Notes under the pieces: generated by a model
Seen by the model: the letters and a program-made list of their open reading frames with translations, nothing else
Told to the model about the DNA's origin: nothing
Databases searched by the model: none
Shown here: positions 11,243-22,443 of the stretch, one piece after another
How positions within the stretch are numbered: the stretch's first letter is position 1
Layout of the letters: each line of letters starts with the position of its first letter
Program-made: the position numbers and the translations under genes
Assembly (NCBI RefSeq): GCF_902167145.1
Contig: NC_050098.1
Location: forward strand, 135,792,207 to 135,856,206
Direction of reading: 5' to 3'
DNA length: 64,000 nt
Source: Zea mays
Lineage: Eukaryota; Streptophyta; Magnoliopsida; Poales; Poaceae

Positions 11243-12798
11243 TGTCGGGGACCATAATTAGGGGTACCCCCAAGACTCCTAATCTCAGTTGGTAACCCCC
11301 ATCAGCACAAAACTGCAAAGGCCTAATGGGTGCGATTAAGTCAAGGCTCGGTCCACTCAAGGGACACGATCTCGCCTCGCCCGAGCCCAGCCTTGGGCAA
11401 GGGCAGCCGACCCCGGAGGATTCACGTCTCGCCCGAGGGCCCCCTCAAGCAACGGACACACCTTCGGCTCGCCTGAGGCCCAGTCTTCGCCAAGAAGCAA
11501 CCTTGGCCCGATCGCCACGCCGACCGACCGTATCGCAGGAGCATTTAATGCAAAGGTGGCCTGACACCTTTATCCTGACGCGCGCCCTTCCGTCGACAGA
11601 GCCGAAGTGACCGCAGTCACTTCGCCACTCCACTGACCGGCCTGACAAAAGGACAGCGTCGTCTGCGCCGCTCCGACTGCTGTGCCACTCGACAGAGTGA
11701 GGCTGACAGCAGCCAAGTACGGCCTCGAGCGCCATAGGAAGCTCTGCCTCGCTCGACCCCAGGGCTCGGACTCGGGCTCAGCCCCAGAAGACGACGAACT
11801 CCGCCACGCCCGACCCCAGGGCTCGGACTCGGGCTCAGCCCCAGAAGACGACGAACTCCGCCTCGCCCGACCCCAGGGCTCAGACTCGGGCTCAGCCCCG
11901 GAAGATGACGAACTCCGCCTCGCCCGACCCCAGGGCTCGGACTCGGGCTCAGCCCCGGAAGACGACAAACTCCGCCTCACCCGACCCCAGGGCTCGGACT
12001 CAGCCCTGGCCTCAGACGACGAACTCCGCCTCGCCCGACCCCAGGGCTCGGACTCAGCCCTGGTCTCAGCCGACGGTCTCCGCCTCGCCCGACCCAGGGG
12101 CTCGGACTCGACCTCGACCTCGGAAGACAGACTCGACCTCGACCTCGGAGGAGCCTCCGCCTCGCCCAACCCAGGGCTCGGACCGACCACGTCACAGGAG
12201 GGGCCATCATTACCCTACCCCTAGCTAGCTCAGGCTACGGGGAACAAGACCGGCGTCCCATCTGGCTCGCCCCGGTAAACAAGTAATGATGGCACCCCGC
12301 ATGCCCCATGACGACGGCGGCTCTCAGCCCCCTTACGGAAGCAAGGAGACGTCAGCAAGGACTCGACAGCCCCGACAGTTGTCCTTCCGCCAGGCTCCAG
12401 CGCTCCTCCGACTGCCACGACATCACACGAATAGGGTGCCAAAACCTCTCCGGCTGCCACGACGGCATGTACTCAGGGCACTAGCTCCTCCCCGCTAGAC
12501 ACGTTAGCACACTGCTACATCTCCCATTGTACACCTGGACCCTCTCCTTGCGCCTATAAAAGGAAGGTCCAGGGCCCTCTTACAAAAGGTTGGTCGCGCG
12601 GGGAAGGACGGGACGGCACGCGCATAAGCCTCTTGCTCTCTCCCACGCGGACGCTTGTAACCCCCTACTGCAAGCGCACCCGACCTGGGCGCGGGACAAA
12701 CACGAAGGCCGCGGGTTTCCCCTTTTACGCCTGTCTCCCTCCGGCTTTTCCCCCCTTCGCGCTCCGTCTCGCGCCGACCCATCTGGGCTGGGGCACGT
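11243..12798 (+). repeat. Huck 5' LTR, first part
   Basis: It matches 37032-37952 and 54873 onwards. It contains the 54/57-bp tandem block (about 11752-12110), a TATA box at 12555-12561 and GC-rich U5-like sequence. It is cut by Tekay after CACGT (12794-12798) and resumes at 26489. With the resumed part it is 1610 bases, against 1553 for the 3' LTR. The difference is one 54-base unit plus single-base runs. Substitutions amount to roughly 2%. Confidence 0.93.
11752..12110. repeat. 54/57-bp tandem repeats in Huck 5' LTR
   Basis: About four 57-base units and two 54-base units are built on CCGACCCCAGGGCTCGGACT followed by a GAAGACGACGAACTCCGCCT block. Unit lengths are multiples of three, so both strands stay open and give repetitive Ser/Ala/Glu/Arg-rich reading frames of 180 and 206 codons. 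I do not regard those frames as genes. The 3' LTR carries one 54-base unit fewer. Confidence 0.85.
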
Positions 12799-15700
12799 TG
12801 TAACACCTCTGGTGTTACTCTAACTAAAATTTGAGCATGGCATCATAAGCATTGGCATTGCATATGTTTGTTACACCTAGAATGCATTCACTAGGCAAAA
12901 ATTTCAAACAAGTTGTATTGTTTAAGTGTTTTGCAAATAGGACCCTGGATAGGGAATTTAACCCTAAATAGGGATTAAAGGGGTAAAACTTAACCCAAGT
13001 TAAGAAAACCTAAAGACTTTAGGGTAAAAGTCATAAAATGACCCCAAGAATAAACTTGAATCACTTTTATACCCCTGGGATACCAGAAACCCTTATTGGA
13101 ACCCTGGAAAACCCTAAAACCAAACCCTAGGGGCCTATGTGCAAAATTAGTCCACTTTTGGGCTAAAGTGCAAAAACCAAGCCAAATAAGTATTTTAAGT
13201 CATTTGGTTCACAAGTATGTGGACTTGAAAGCCAAACCCTAAGTTTTGGAATTAAATGCAAAATGGACCTCATTTGAGTTCTATACTAAGTCTGAAATTC
13301 AGTGTTGAAGGCTCCACTTTGGGGCTTTGTAACTTTCAAAGCATAGGGTTTTTGCCCTAGGTCACCACATCAAAGTTGAAGACCAATCAAAGGAGAACAA
13401 TTTTGCTGAAGATAGCAAGCCATGTTCTAGTGAGAAATTTAGAGATAATCATGCTCAAACTTTGGCTGTCAGGCTGATTAATTTCTGAACTTCAGACAAG
13501 CAGTGCAACTGCAAGCACTTTGGGCATGAATTAATGCATGATCAAGCAAGTATTTGCCTAGGATTGCTATAACAATATTGTAGCTGGATCTTAGGACTAT
13601 AACTTTGCTAAAGGGTGTCGATCATGTTACTGCACAACATTAGAAGTTATTGGCTCTGTAAATTCCCCTGTCAGAAACACTGATGGAGCATTCCATGGTA
13701 CAGTAACCCGTGTGGATCAGGTTGCCAGCGCGGCTTGCTCACCGCCGGTGACCTCTCTGCGCCAAAATTAGTGCCACCGCCATCCTGATTCATGGGCGGT
13801 ATGGTGTGGATAACGTCGGGGAAGAATAGCTCGTACGTGGCACCATCCCCTGAGCTCGGCCGAAGTTACTCACCGGCGGCCGCCGTGACTCAGTGAAATT
13901 CCACCGCGGTGGCGCGCATGCCATAGTTCTCCCTCCCTGTACCTTTTACCGACGTGGTCGACATGCCATAGTGATGTTATCCTCGGCCGCGAGGTGACCA
14001 CCGGGCCGGCGCGGCTATAAATAGCCCATGCTCCGCGGCGAGGTATGAGCATCGCGCACACCGTAGGTTGAACCGAAGCAGAAATTCGTGCTGCCTCTGC
14101 CCCCTCCTCCCAAATTGGTTGTGTGCAGCAAAACTAGAACCCCTTATAGTCGTATAGCCCCAAAGCCCCGCCCTCAATTCCACCCGTGAACGCCGCGGCG
14201 CCATTTTCCCCTAAATCGGTCCGCCGCCCCGTGAAGAACAGCCCGTCCGTGGCCGAACCGCTCTGGTAAGGCTCTGCCTAAATTGAGTGCTGTTTCTACA
14301 ACTCCATAAGCTTGTGATGCTCACCGTGACGCCCGGCTACTCAATCCGGCCCCGGATGAGCGGGAACGTTTGCCCATGATCACAGTTTCCGCCGTGCACA
14401 TGGACAAGCCGTTCTCAAGGTGTTCGTGCCAAATTGTTGGGTGTTCCGAGGTCCCTGTTAGTCGCTAATGCCTCCCCGGTAGTTGGTCGTAGCCGCCGTT
14501 GCCGGCCATGGCCGGTACGAACCACGTCGGAGACAATCTGTGTGCGCGCCGCGGTCAGGGAGCGGGTTGGAGAAGAAAAGAAAGTCCAGGGATCTTTATG
14601 TAAGCTGTCAGCGAGACGTTGAATAGTAGCCGAGGATTCTTAGCACATTCTTTAGATCGTCGGGGGCCTTTCTGCAAAATTACTTGAGAGCGCGGGCGCG
14701 CGTGGGCGCGCGACCCGGATTCCTGTTTCGTTGGGCTGTCCCGGGCCAAAAACGGCCCATCACTGTTTCAACCTTTTCTTTTTCTTTTTCAGTGAAGCTT
14801 TAGAAATATGTAGAAAAATGTAGAAAAATGCTAAAATTGTGAAACTAATTTTCCTAGGCTTGTTATTTTCCCTAGAATTTAATAAAAATAGTTTTGTGAT
14901 TTTTTAGTGGAAATAAGAAATTTTAGGGTATTTAAAGTAGTTAAAAGTATTAGTTATGGATTTTTAGAAAATAATTGGTAAGTCCAATAATTCCCAAACT
15001 TTTTGTGGGAATTTAAAACAATATTTAGGAGCCTTGGGTAGAGTTTGAATTGTTTTGGACCTTGTTTAATCACCAAACCCCAAAACACCCCCCCTGCCCT
15101 ATGAACTCCTTTACCGACTCCGGAAACCCTAAGTTCCCGGAATTCCGTGAAGGAAAGTTGTATTCAAGATATAGATAATAAGTTTATATTATCTTTGCAT
15201 CCTCATGAGCATCCCATGGCATCCATTCTTATACCTATGTATGGTTATGGTTAGAACGTGAAGAAGAAATCGAAGTAACTGAAGAGGAGACACCACCACC
15301 TTCGGAGTCTCAGGCCGGGAATAGTTTCTACTTTGATATCTGCGGATCTGAGCCTGATTCACCTGTGAACGAAGGCAAGCCCCGGTGCATGCAACCCCTT
15401 TCCTTGTGTTTTTAAATACTTTTCGCACACTTAAGTCTAGTGAAATGTGCATTAAGTTCATAGGAGTTACTTGAAACCCTTTGATGCATTGCTTTCCTTG
15501 ATATCCATACCTTTATAGTAACTGCTGTGAAGTATCAAAATTATGATTTACAAAAAATGCTTAGCCTTGCTTAGATCTTGTGGATAGAGGTTGTCCTCAA
15601 TTTAACCATGGAGAGGATGGCTTCTACCTGCAAGAATATTTTCATTTGGAGCAATAGTGGGATCTTACTGCAAAGTTCCCTGTGATGCTCTTTCATCCTA

Positions 15701-16839
15701 AGGAACAGACACAATCCTAAGGATGGAAATACTTAAATTGAGACTTGGGTTAGGAACAGGTGATGTTCTACCCAAGTTGGTTAAGGATTAACGCGTATGT
15801 AGGCGTGCTGACCGAGGACCCTTTAACTGGTCACATGCCTCGTCATGGGTAAGCCTTGCCTCGGGCAGACTAAGGCCGGAATAAGATAACACGAAATGGG
15901 CGTGGAGCGGTGGCGAGAGTAGCGTGTACCCTCCGTGGCAAGAGGCTGGACGGTGGTGTATTTGTGCTCTCGGTTTGCGTGAACCTGATCCGGTCTTAAG
16001 AACCTCGGTGGCGGGTTGACATATGCAAGGGTTAAGTGCTACATATGTCATGTGATTGGAGATCCTCAGCTGAGTATAATCGATTCGGATCGCCGTACCT
16101 TCGCGGTTATGAAGACTTGGTCACTTCCCTGCAACCTAAAGTCAGGATGTGAACACTATGGATAAAAACGATGTTGTCTTGATGTGATGTGAAATTAAAC
16201 TAGATGCAAATAGAGTCTATTAATACTTAATATGGCGTTAAAAGATTGAAAGTAAGGACTCACTTTAGTAAGCTACTTCTGCAAAAGTATAAGTTGATTT
16301 TTGCTAAAGCCTCTCCTTGACTCCTATTTATCCAGCATACCCTTGAGAGTCTTTTCCTTAGTCGGGTAAGACTTGCTGAGTAATTCCATACTCAGGGTTT
16401 ATCCCTTTGTTGTTTTTAGGTGAGGAAGCGACAAATTTTTGTTGCTTTTGCTCCAAGGTGGTACCAAATGAGGAAAAACAAGACTGAAGTGCGGGAGGAC
16501 TTGGTCCTCCACATAGGATCTTTTGCTTAAAACTTATCGGGAGGAGTTTGTGCCTCCCTTGGTTTGTATAATATTACTACTCTGCACTCACTTTTAGCTC
16601 TGGTCTGTAATAAAATAACTCAAGCTTGCTTTTGAAATAAATGTAAGTTTATGTAACTGCTTCCGCATTTCTTTATCTCCGATGTTCTGTAATATCTACA
16701 AGACGGGTGAGACGTTCCTGGTGAGGTAAGGAAAGATACCGAGCTTGTCAAGTGACTTAGGAACATCTGCAGGGTGTCTGATGTCGGTTAGACAAGGACA
16801 ACTGTAGGTGGGCCTAATTACTTGGGAGGTTCCGTCACA
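12799..16839 (+). repeat. Tekay 5' LTR (4041 bp)
   Basis: It opens with a hairpin-forming terminus, GTAACACC-TCT-GGTGTTAC. A TATA box lies at 14016-14023, about 1.2 kb in. The sequence after it is GC-rich, and the U5-side half is AT-rich. No gene is supported inside; short ORFs here are not conserved features. The end (GTCACA, 16839) is followed at once by the PBS. Confidence 0.95.
14016..14023 (+). promoter_or_regulatory. TATA box of Tekay 5' LTR
   Basis: TATAAATA lies in a GC-rich setting. It is the likely core promoter for the element RNA, and the same site is at 23661-23668 in the 3' LTR. Confidence 0.6.
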
Positions 16840-16841
16840 GC

Positions 16842-16853
16842 TGGTATCGGAGC
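16842..16853 (+). other. Tekay primer binding site
   Basis: TGGTATCGGAGC starts two bases after the LTR end. It is complementary to the initiator tRNA-Met 3' end with one apparent mismatch. Confidence 0.85.
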
Positions 16854-17075
16854 GTAGCCCTTCTTTGCAGATATTATGAGGCATCTTCAAAAGGATTTTC
16901 AAAAGTCTTACCTAAAAACTCTTTTCTCTTCTTACCTAAGTATTCTGAAGAGTCTATCTTAAAGACCAGATAGGAAGAGTGCAATGTATAGAAGGTTGAA
17001 TCGACTAAGGTTGATTCTGTACTTACACATGCATCATGCTAAGAATTCTACTAATAACATTTTCCCCTTAAAAAG

Positions 17076-17660
17076 ATGCCGCCACGCACCAGACTAACGG
17101 CACGCAAGTCTACGGGACCAATTGGGGTGCCTCGGCATCAATTGGCTCCCCGACATGAAAGCAGCAGCAGTGGAAGTAATGACCCCATCGGAGACCTTGA
17201 AGCCCGAGTGAGTCGACTTCAAGCAGCGCTTCAACACAGGACCGATGCTTGGGTCGCCGACGGAGATAGAATCAATGAACTGAGAAGGGACATCCGACAT
17301 CTGCAGGATCAGCTCGCTGATCGAGACTTAGCACTTGACTGGGTCGTACAGTCTCGTTTGCTAATGTGTGCTAAGGAAGCAAGGGCTCAGGCCCGAATTA
17401 AAGAACTTAACACAACTGTCGACAACCTGCAGGTTTACTGCAATACGTTGCATGAGGAAGTCCATATACTATACTCACAATTACACCCTAGTGAGCCTAC
17501 ACACCCTGCTGAGGCGGAAGCCGGACCATCTCACGTTGCGGGACGTGCACTGGGTGGGGAGTTAGACCTTTTTGAGCCTCCTCCTTCTTTGAGGTTGGTT
17601 GACGTCTGGACTCCCACACCTGACGATGAGGCCGCCAAGAGTAATGGCAAGCAGGAATAA
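17076..17660 (+). CDS. Small ORF upstream of gag, predicted coiled coil, 194 codons
   Basis: I do not recognise this protein. It starts at an ATG 236 bases after the LTR and is not in frame with gag, which begins 185 bases after its stop. The N-terminus is basic and Ser-rich (residues 1-35). Residues ~40-150 have heptad-like Leu/Ile spacing (DLEARVSRLQAAL, INELRRDIRHLQDQLADRDL), so a coiled coil is likely. The C-terminus is acidic/Pro-rich. No zinc finger or catalytic motif is seen. It is fully open, although gag and pol of the same copy carry five stops. Its first residues (MPPRTR) echo those of gag (MPTRTR). Confidence 0.6.
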   Translation: MPPRTRLTARKSTGPIGVPRHQLAPRHESSSSGSNDPIGDLEARVSRLQAALQHRTDAWVADGDRINELRRDIRHLQDQLADRDLALDWVVQSRLLMCAKEARAQARIKELNTTVDNLQVYCNTLHEEVHILYSQLHPSEPTHPAEAEAGPSHVAGRALGGELDLFEPPPSLRLVDVWTPTPDDEAAKSNGKQE

Positions 17661-17844
17661 TGGTGTAATAGAGGTAGAGTAGTGTATTGTAGGGTGTACT
17701 GTTGTATAATAGGTTGAACTTTTGTATAATGGGTAATGTATCCTGTTATGTAATATCGAGTCTGTATCATTACTTTTTATAGTAATGTAAAATGGACGGT
17801 TTTCTCTGGCACATTATGTTTACTTCAAATGTTCTTTGCCACAG

Positions 17845-18950
17845 ATGCCGACCAGGACGCGGGGACAGGACGCAGCAGGAACTTCTGGGGGAAGGGATGT
17901 TACCCCAAACCCACCTCCGGTTCCTCCCACGTTAGCCGAGGCGATTGCCGCCTTGGTGAATGCCACCGCAGACAATACCCGCTTCCTTAGGGAAATGGCA
18001 GGTCAGCAGCAATTCCAGCAGCAGGCAGGAAGAGGTTATCCGCAAGGCCCCCGGGAGACCACCTATCTGGACTTCTCTGAAACCCGTCCACCCCTATTCG
18101 TCAAAGCTGAAGATCCCCTTGAAGCGGATGAGTGGATTCGGGTTATTGAACAAAAGTTTGGTCTTCTCCGTTGCTCAGAGACGCAGAAGCCGTTGTTCGC
18201 AGCACAACAACTCCGTGGTCCTGCCAGTACCTGGTGGGGAAATTTTGTGGCTATTCAACCTGTCAACCATCAAGTCACCTGGGATGAGTTTAAAGCAGCC
18301 TTCCGTGAGCACTACATACCCGAAGGAGTGCTGCATATGAAACAAGAGGAATTTATGAAGTTACAACAAGGGGGAGATACCGTCAACCAATATCTCAACA
18401 AGTTTAATCACCTATCGTAGTATGCCATCGACCAGGTGAATACTGATTTAAAGAAGAAGAACTGTTTTATGCGGGGTCTAAATGATCGGCTACAGAGGAA
18501 GATGGCCACATGCATAGATCTCACGTATGGAAAGGCTGTCAGCACAGCCTTATCTGTTGAAGCAAAATACGCAAATTCTGGGAAGAATAAGGGATTCGGT
18601 GGTGAGAGGCCTAGTCAGGGCTAGGCGAAGAAGCAACGGTTTGTGATCCGACCTTCAAACCAAAATCGCACTTTTTCTCGTCCACCCTCATTTCCCTTCA
18701 AACAACCAATCATTATTCGCCCCAACAATACCCCCACTACCCCAAAACAGTCGGGTGCCCCAGGCACTCGATTCCCTGCCTTGCCTAGTTCTTCAACTGG
18801 GTGTTTTAATTGCGGCAAGTCGGGACACTTCATCAAAGACTGCCCATATCCTAGGCAAAATCAATCAAATGCTTCGCAAGGATCTGGGAAATCAGCTCAG
18901 CCCAAAGGAAATGCTATGGGAAAAATACAAAGAAGACAGGGCGTGTATAT
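17845..18950 (+). pseudogene. gag: Tekay gag, broken by two stops and a frameshift
   Basis: The ATG at 17845 directly follows a splice-acceptor-like TTTGCCACAG. The gag core (retrotrans_gag, around EADEWIRVIEQKFGLL and WWGNF) lies at residues ~80-190. In-frame TAG codons occur at 18418-18420 and 18622-18624, and homologous-looking sequence continues in the same frame after each. The CCHC knuckle CFNCGKSGHFIKDC lies near 18803-18844. Near 18940 the frame moves to that of protease, best explained by loss of one base, although a programmed shift cannot be excluded. Confidence 0.85.
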
Positions 18951-21900
18951 TACACCCAAGTGGCTACTACACCGGAAGGAGAGCTGGTGATGATGGGTAC
19001 GTTTCTCGTGGCCAGTCACCCTGCAATTATTCTTTTTGATTCTGGTGCTTCACATACATTCATTAGCAAGAAATTTGTGGAGCAACATCATATTGCTTGC
19101 CATGAATCGAAAGAGGGATTTAAAATTCATTCACCTGGGGGACACATTTATACTAGAGAAGTGGCCTATGGAGTGCCAGTAACAATGGCCGGACGGAACT
19201 TTCCTGCTAACATGATTGTTCTGAAGGGCCAGGATATAGATGTAATTTTGGGTATGAATTGGTTAACCCAACACAAGGCAATTCTCAACACTGAACTCAG
19301 AACCGTCAGGTTGAGCTATAATCAAGAAGAGATTCTTTTGACTCTCCCCGTAACCAATCCAGCCAAAGCTTCTGGTAGAGTCTATGAAGCCATTGTACCA
19401 GAGATCAAGAACATTCCGGTAGTATGTGAGTTTCCAGACGTATTTCCGGAAGATTTGCCTGGACTGCCCCCTGAAAGAGATGTAGAATTTGTAATTGAGC
19501 TAAAGCCCGGTACGGCTCCCATTTCCCGAAGGTCGTACCGTATGCCCCCTAATGAATTGGCGGAATTGAAGATTCAATTACAAGATCTACTGAATAAGGG
19601 ATTCATCCGGCCAAGCTCGTCCCCATGGGGTTGTCCCGCCATCTTTGTTAAGAAGAAGGATCAAACCCTGCGAATGTGCGTGGATTATCGACCCCTGAAT
19701 GAGGTCACCATCAAGAATAAGTACCCTCTTCCAAGGATCGACATCTTATTTGATCAACTGACTGGGGCGAGGGTATTTTCCAAAATTGATCTCAGGTCGG
19801 GCTATCATCAAATCCGTATTCGGCCCGAGGATATACCGAAGACCGCGTTTACTACGCGGTATGGATTGTTTGAATACCTGGTAATGTCTTTCGGGCTCAC
19901 AAATGCTCCTGCCCACTTCACCTATTTGATGAACTCGGTGTTCATGCCCGAGTTGGACAAGTTCATGGTAGTCTTCATTGATGATATCTTGATATATTCT
20001 AAGAATGAAGAGGACCATGCTCAGCATCTACGGATTGTATTGACGCGCCTAAGGGAACATCAGCTGTATGCCAAGTTCAGCAAGTGCGCGTTCTGGCTGG
20101 AAGAAATTCAATTTTTGGGGCACGTGTTATCGGCTAAAGGAATTGCGGTAGATCCTAGCAAGGTCAAAGATATTCTGGAGTGGAAATCCCCAACAACTGT
20201 TCACCAAGTCCGGAGTTTTCTTGGACTAGCTGGGTATTATCGCAGATTCATACCAGATTTTTCTAAGCTTGTGAAGCCAATCACAAGTTTATTGAAGAAT
20301 GACATCAAATTCAATTGGACTTCTAAGTGTAATGAAGCCTTTGAGCAATTGAAGACACTATTGACCACTGCTCCGGTATTGGCTCAACCGGACATCACTA
20401 AACCTTTTGATGTATATTGTGATGCATCTGGCAGTGGGCTCGGCTGTGTACTGATGCAAGAGGGCCGAGTAATTGCGTATGCTTCAAGGCAGTTGCGCCG
20501 ACATGAGGAGCATTATCCAACTCATGATCTGGAGCTAGCTGCTGTGGTTCATGCCCTGAAGATTTGGCGTCACTATCTGCTGGGAAATATCTGTCACATA
20601 TATACAGATCATAAAAGTTTGAAGTACATCTTCACCCAGTCAGAATTAAATATGAGGCAAAGACGATGGCTTGAGCTCATTAAAGACTATGAACTGGAGA
20701 TCCATTATCACCCAGGCAAAGCCAATGTGGTGGCAGATGCATTGAGTCGTAAGACTTCCTGCCACTGTCTTATGGCGAAGACCTCCGAGAACCCTTTGTG
20801 TCAATAAATGGAAAAGCTAAACCTGGGGATCATTCAATAAGGGACTCTGAATCAGTTAAAGCTTGAGTCAATCATTTTGCAAAGAATAATTGATGCTCAA
20901 AAAGATAATCTGGGTATGAAGCACATTCGAGAGAAGATAAGGGCTGGAGTAGTCAAGTGTTTCAAGGAAGACGATCAAGGTGTGATATGGTTTAAAAACC
21001 GCATAGTAGTGCCAAAGAACGAAGAGCTCCGCCAGCAAATTCTGGATGAAGCACATCTTAGTCGTTATTCTATTCATCCCAGAAGCACTAAGATGTACCA
21101 AGATTTAAAGCAACATTACTGGTGGACCAAGATGAAGATTGAAATTGCACGCTATGTGGCTAGATGTGACACTTGCAGACGTGTCAAGGCCATACACATG
21201 AAAACTGCTGGTCCATTACAATCTTTGCCAATCCCAACATGGAAATGGGAAGACATCAGTATGGACTTTATTGTGGGACTGCCCAGGACGGCCAAAGGGT
21301 ATGATTCTATTTGGGTTATCGTTGATCGACTCACAAAGATTGCCCACTTCTTACCCGTCAGGGCCAAATATACAGTAGCCACTTATGCAACATTATATAT
21401 CAGCCGTATTCTCAGTTTGCATGGTATTCCAAAAACCATAGTGTCGGATCGTGGACCTCAGTTCGTATCCAAGTTTTGGGAAGAACTTCATAAATCCTTG
21501 GGTACCAAATTGCTCCACAGTTCGGCCTATCATCCTCAAACCAGTGGACAGACTGAGAGATTGAACCAGATACTCGAGGATATGTTGCGGGCATGTGTTC
21601 TGGACTTCTCGCAAAAATGGGATAAATGTTTGCCCCTAGCGGAGTTTTCATACAATAAGATGGCACCTTTTGAAGCTTTATATGGGCGACGGTGTCGAAC
21701 TCCGCTAAATTGGTCTGAACCTGGAGAAAGATACTTCTTTAGGCCTGATTTGGTGAAAGAGGTCGAAGAAAAGGTTGAGAGAATTATTCATAATATGAAG
21801 AAAGCTCAGACTCGACAAAAGAGTTATGCAGACCGACGACGACAACCCTTATGCTTTCTGGTAGACGACTATGTCTACTTAAAAGTTTCACCAATGAAGG

Positions 21901-22292
21901 GTGTATCGTGTTTCGGGGTTAAAGGGAAGCTTGCACCCAGGTACATTGGTCCATTCCTGGTGATTGAGCAATGTGGACCAGTGGCGTACCGACTTCAACT
22001 CCCCGAAACATTGTCTACTGTGCATAATGTGTTCCACGTGTCACAATTGAAGAAGTGTCTTCGGGTTCCTGATCGAACCGTTGAAGTGACTGATGTTGTC
22101 CTGGAACCAGATTTAACATACTCGGAACATCCTATTCGAGTTCTGGATCAAAAGGACAGGGTTACCCGGAGAAAAACTCTCAAGTTTTATAAGATATAGT
22201 GGAACCAGCATTCTGAAGATGAGGCTACATGGGAAACCCAAGACTTTTTAGATAAAAATTTCCCAGGCTTTTTAGCCTCTTGTAAATTGTAA
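18951..22292 (+). pseudogene. pol: Tekay pol with chromodomain-like tail, three in-frame stops
   Basis: One frame holds all domains. Protease has [10 protein letters not shown] (~19039). RT has the [18 protein letters not shown] and FIDDILIYS blocks (~19670-19995). RNase H has [11 protein letters not shown] (~20420) and the [10 protein letters not shown] block. Integrase has an HHCC finger (~21050-21180) and D, D, E at SMDFIVG, SDRGPQF and QTERLNQ (~21260-21560). The tail resembles the C-terminal chromodomain of chromoviruses (WNQHSEDEATWE). Stops are TAA 20805-20807, TAA 20838-20840 and TAG 22197-22199, the last inside the tail. Reading continues to TAA 22290. Gypsy order with chromodomain places it in the Tekay/Del lineage. 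Confidence 0.9.
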
Positions 22293-22431
22293 AGTCTGTA
22301 TAGCTGTGTAATAAAGAAGTGACCCCCACACCACCCCTGCCTTGTACCAGAAATAAGGAAATAAAAACGTGATGTGTTTCCTTTACCGTTACCTACCCTA
22401 GGATTTTAAATCTCGGGACGAGATTCTTTTA

Positions 22432-22443
22432 TGGGGGGAAGGA
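22432..22443 (+). other. Tekay polypurine tract
   Basis: TGGGGGGAAGGA directly abuts the 3' LTR start at 22444. It is the expected plus-strand primer. The 140 bases between the pol end and this tract hold nothing else recognised. Confidence 0.85.

Noticed and set aside
11570..12224. 206-codon minus and 180-codon plus ORFs with GSDSGSAPEDDEL-type repeats
   Set aside because: They come from 54/57-base LTR tandem repeats, both strands open by composition, and unit number varies between the two LTRs.
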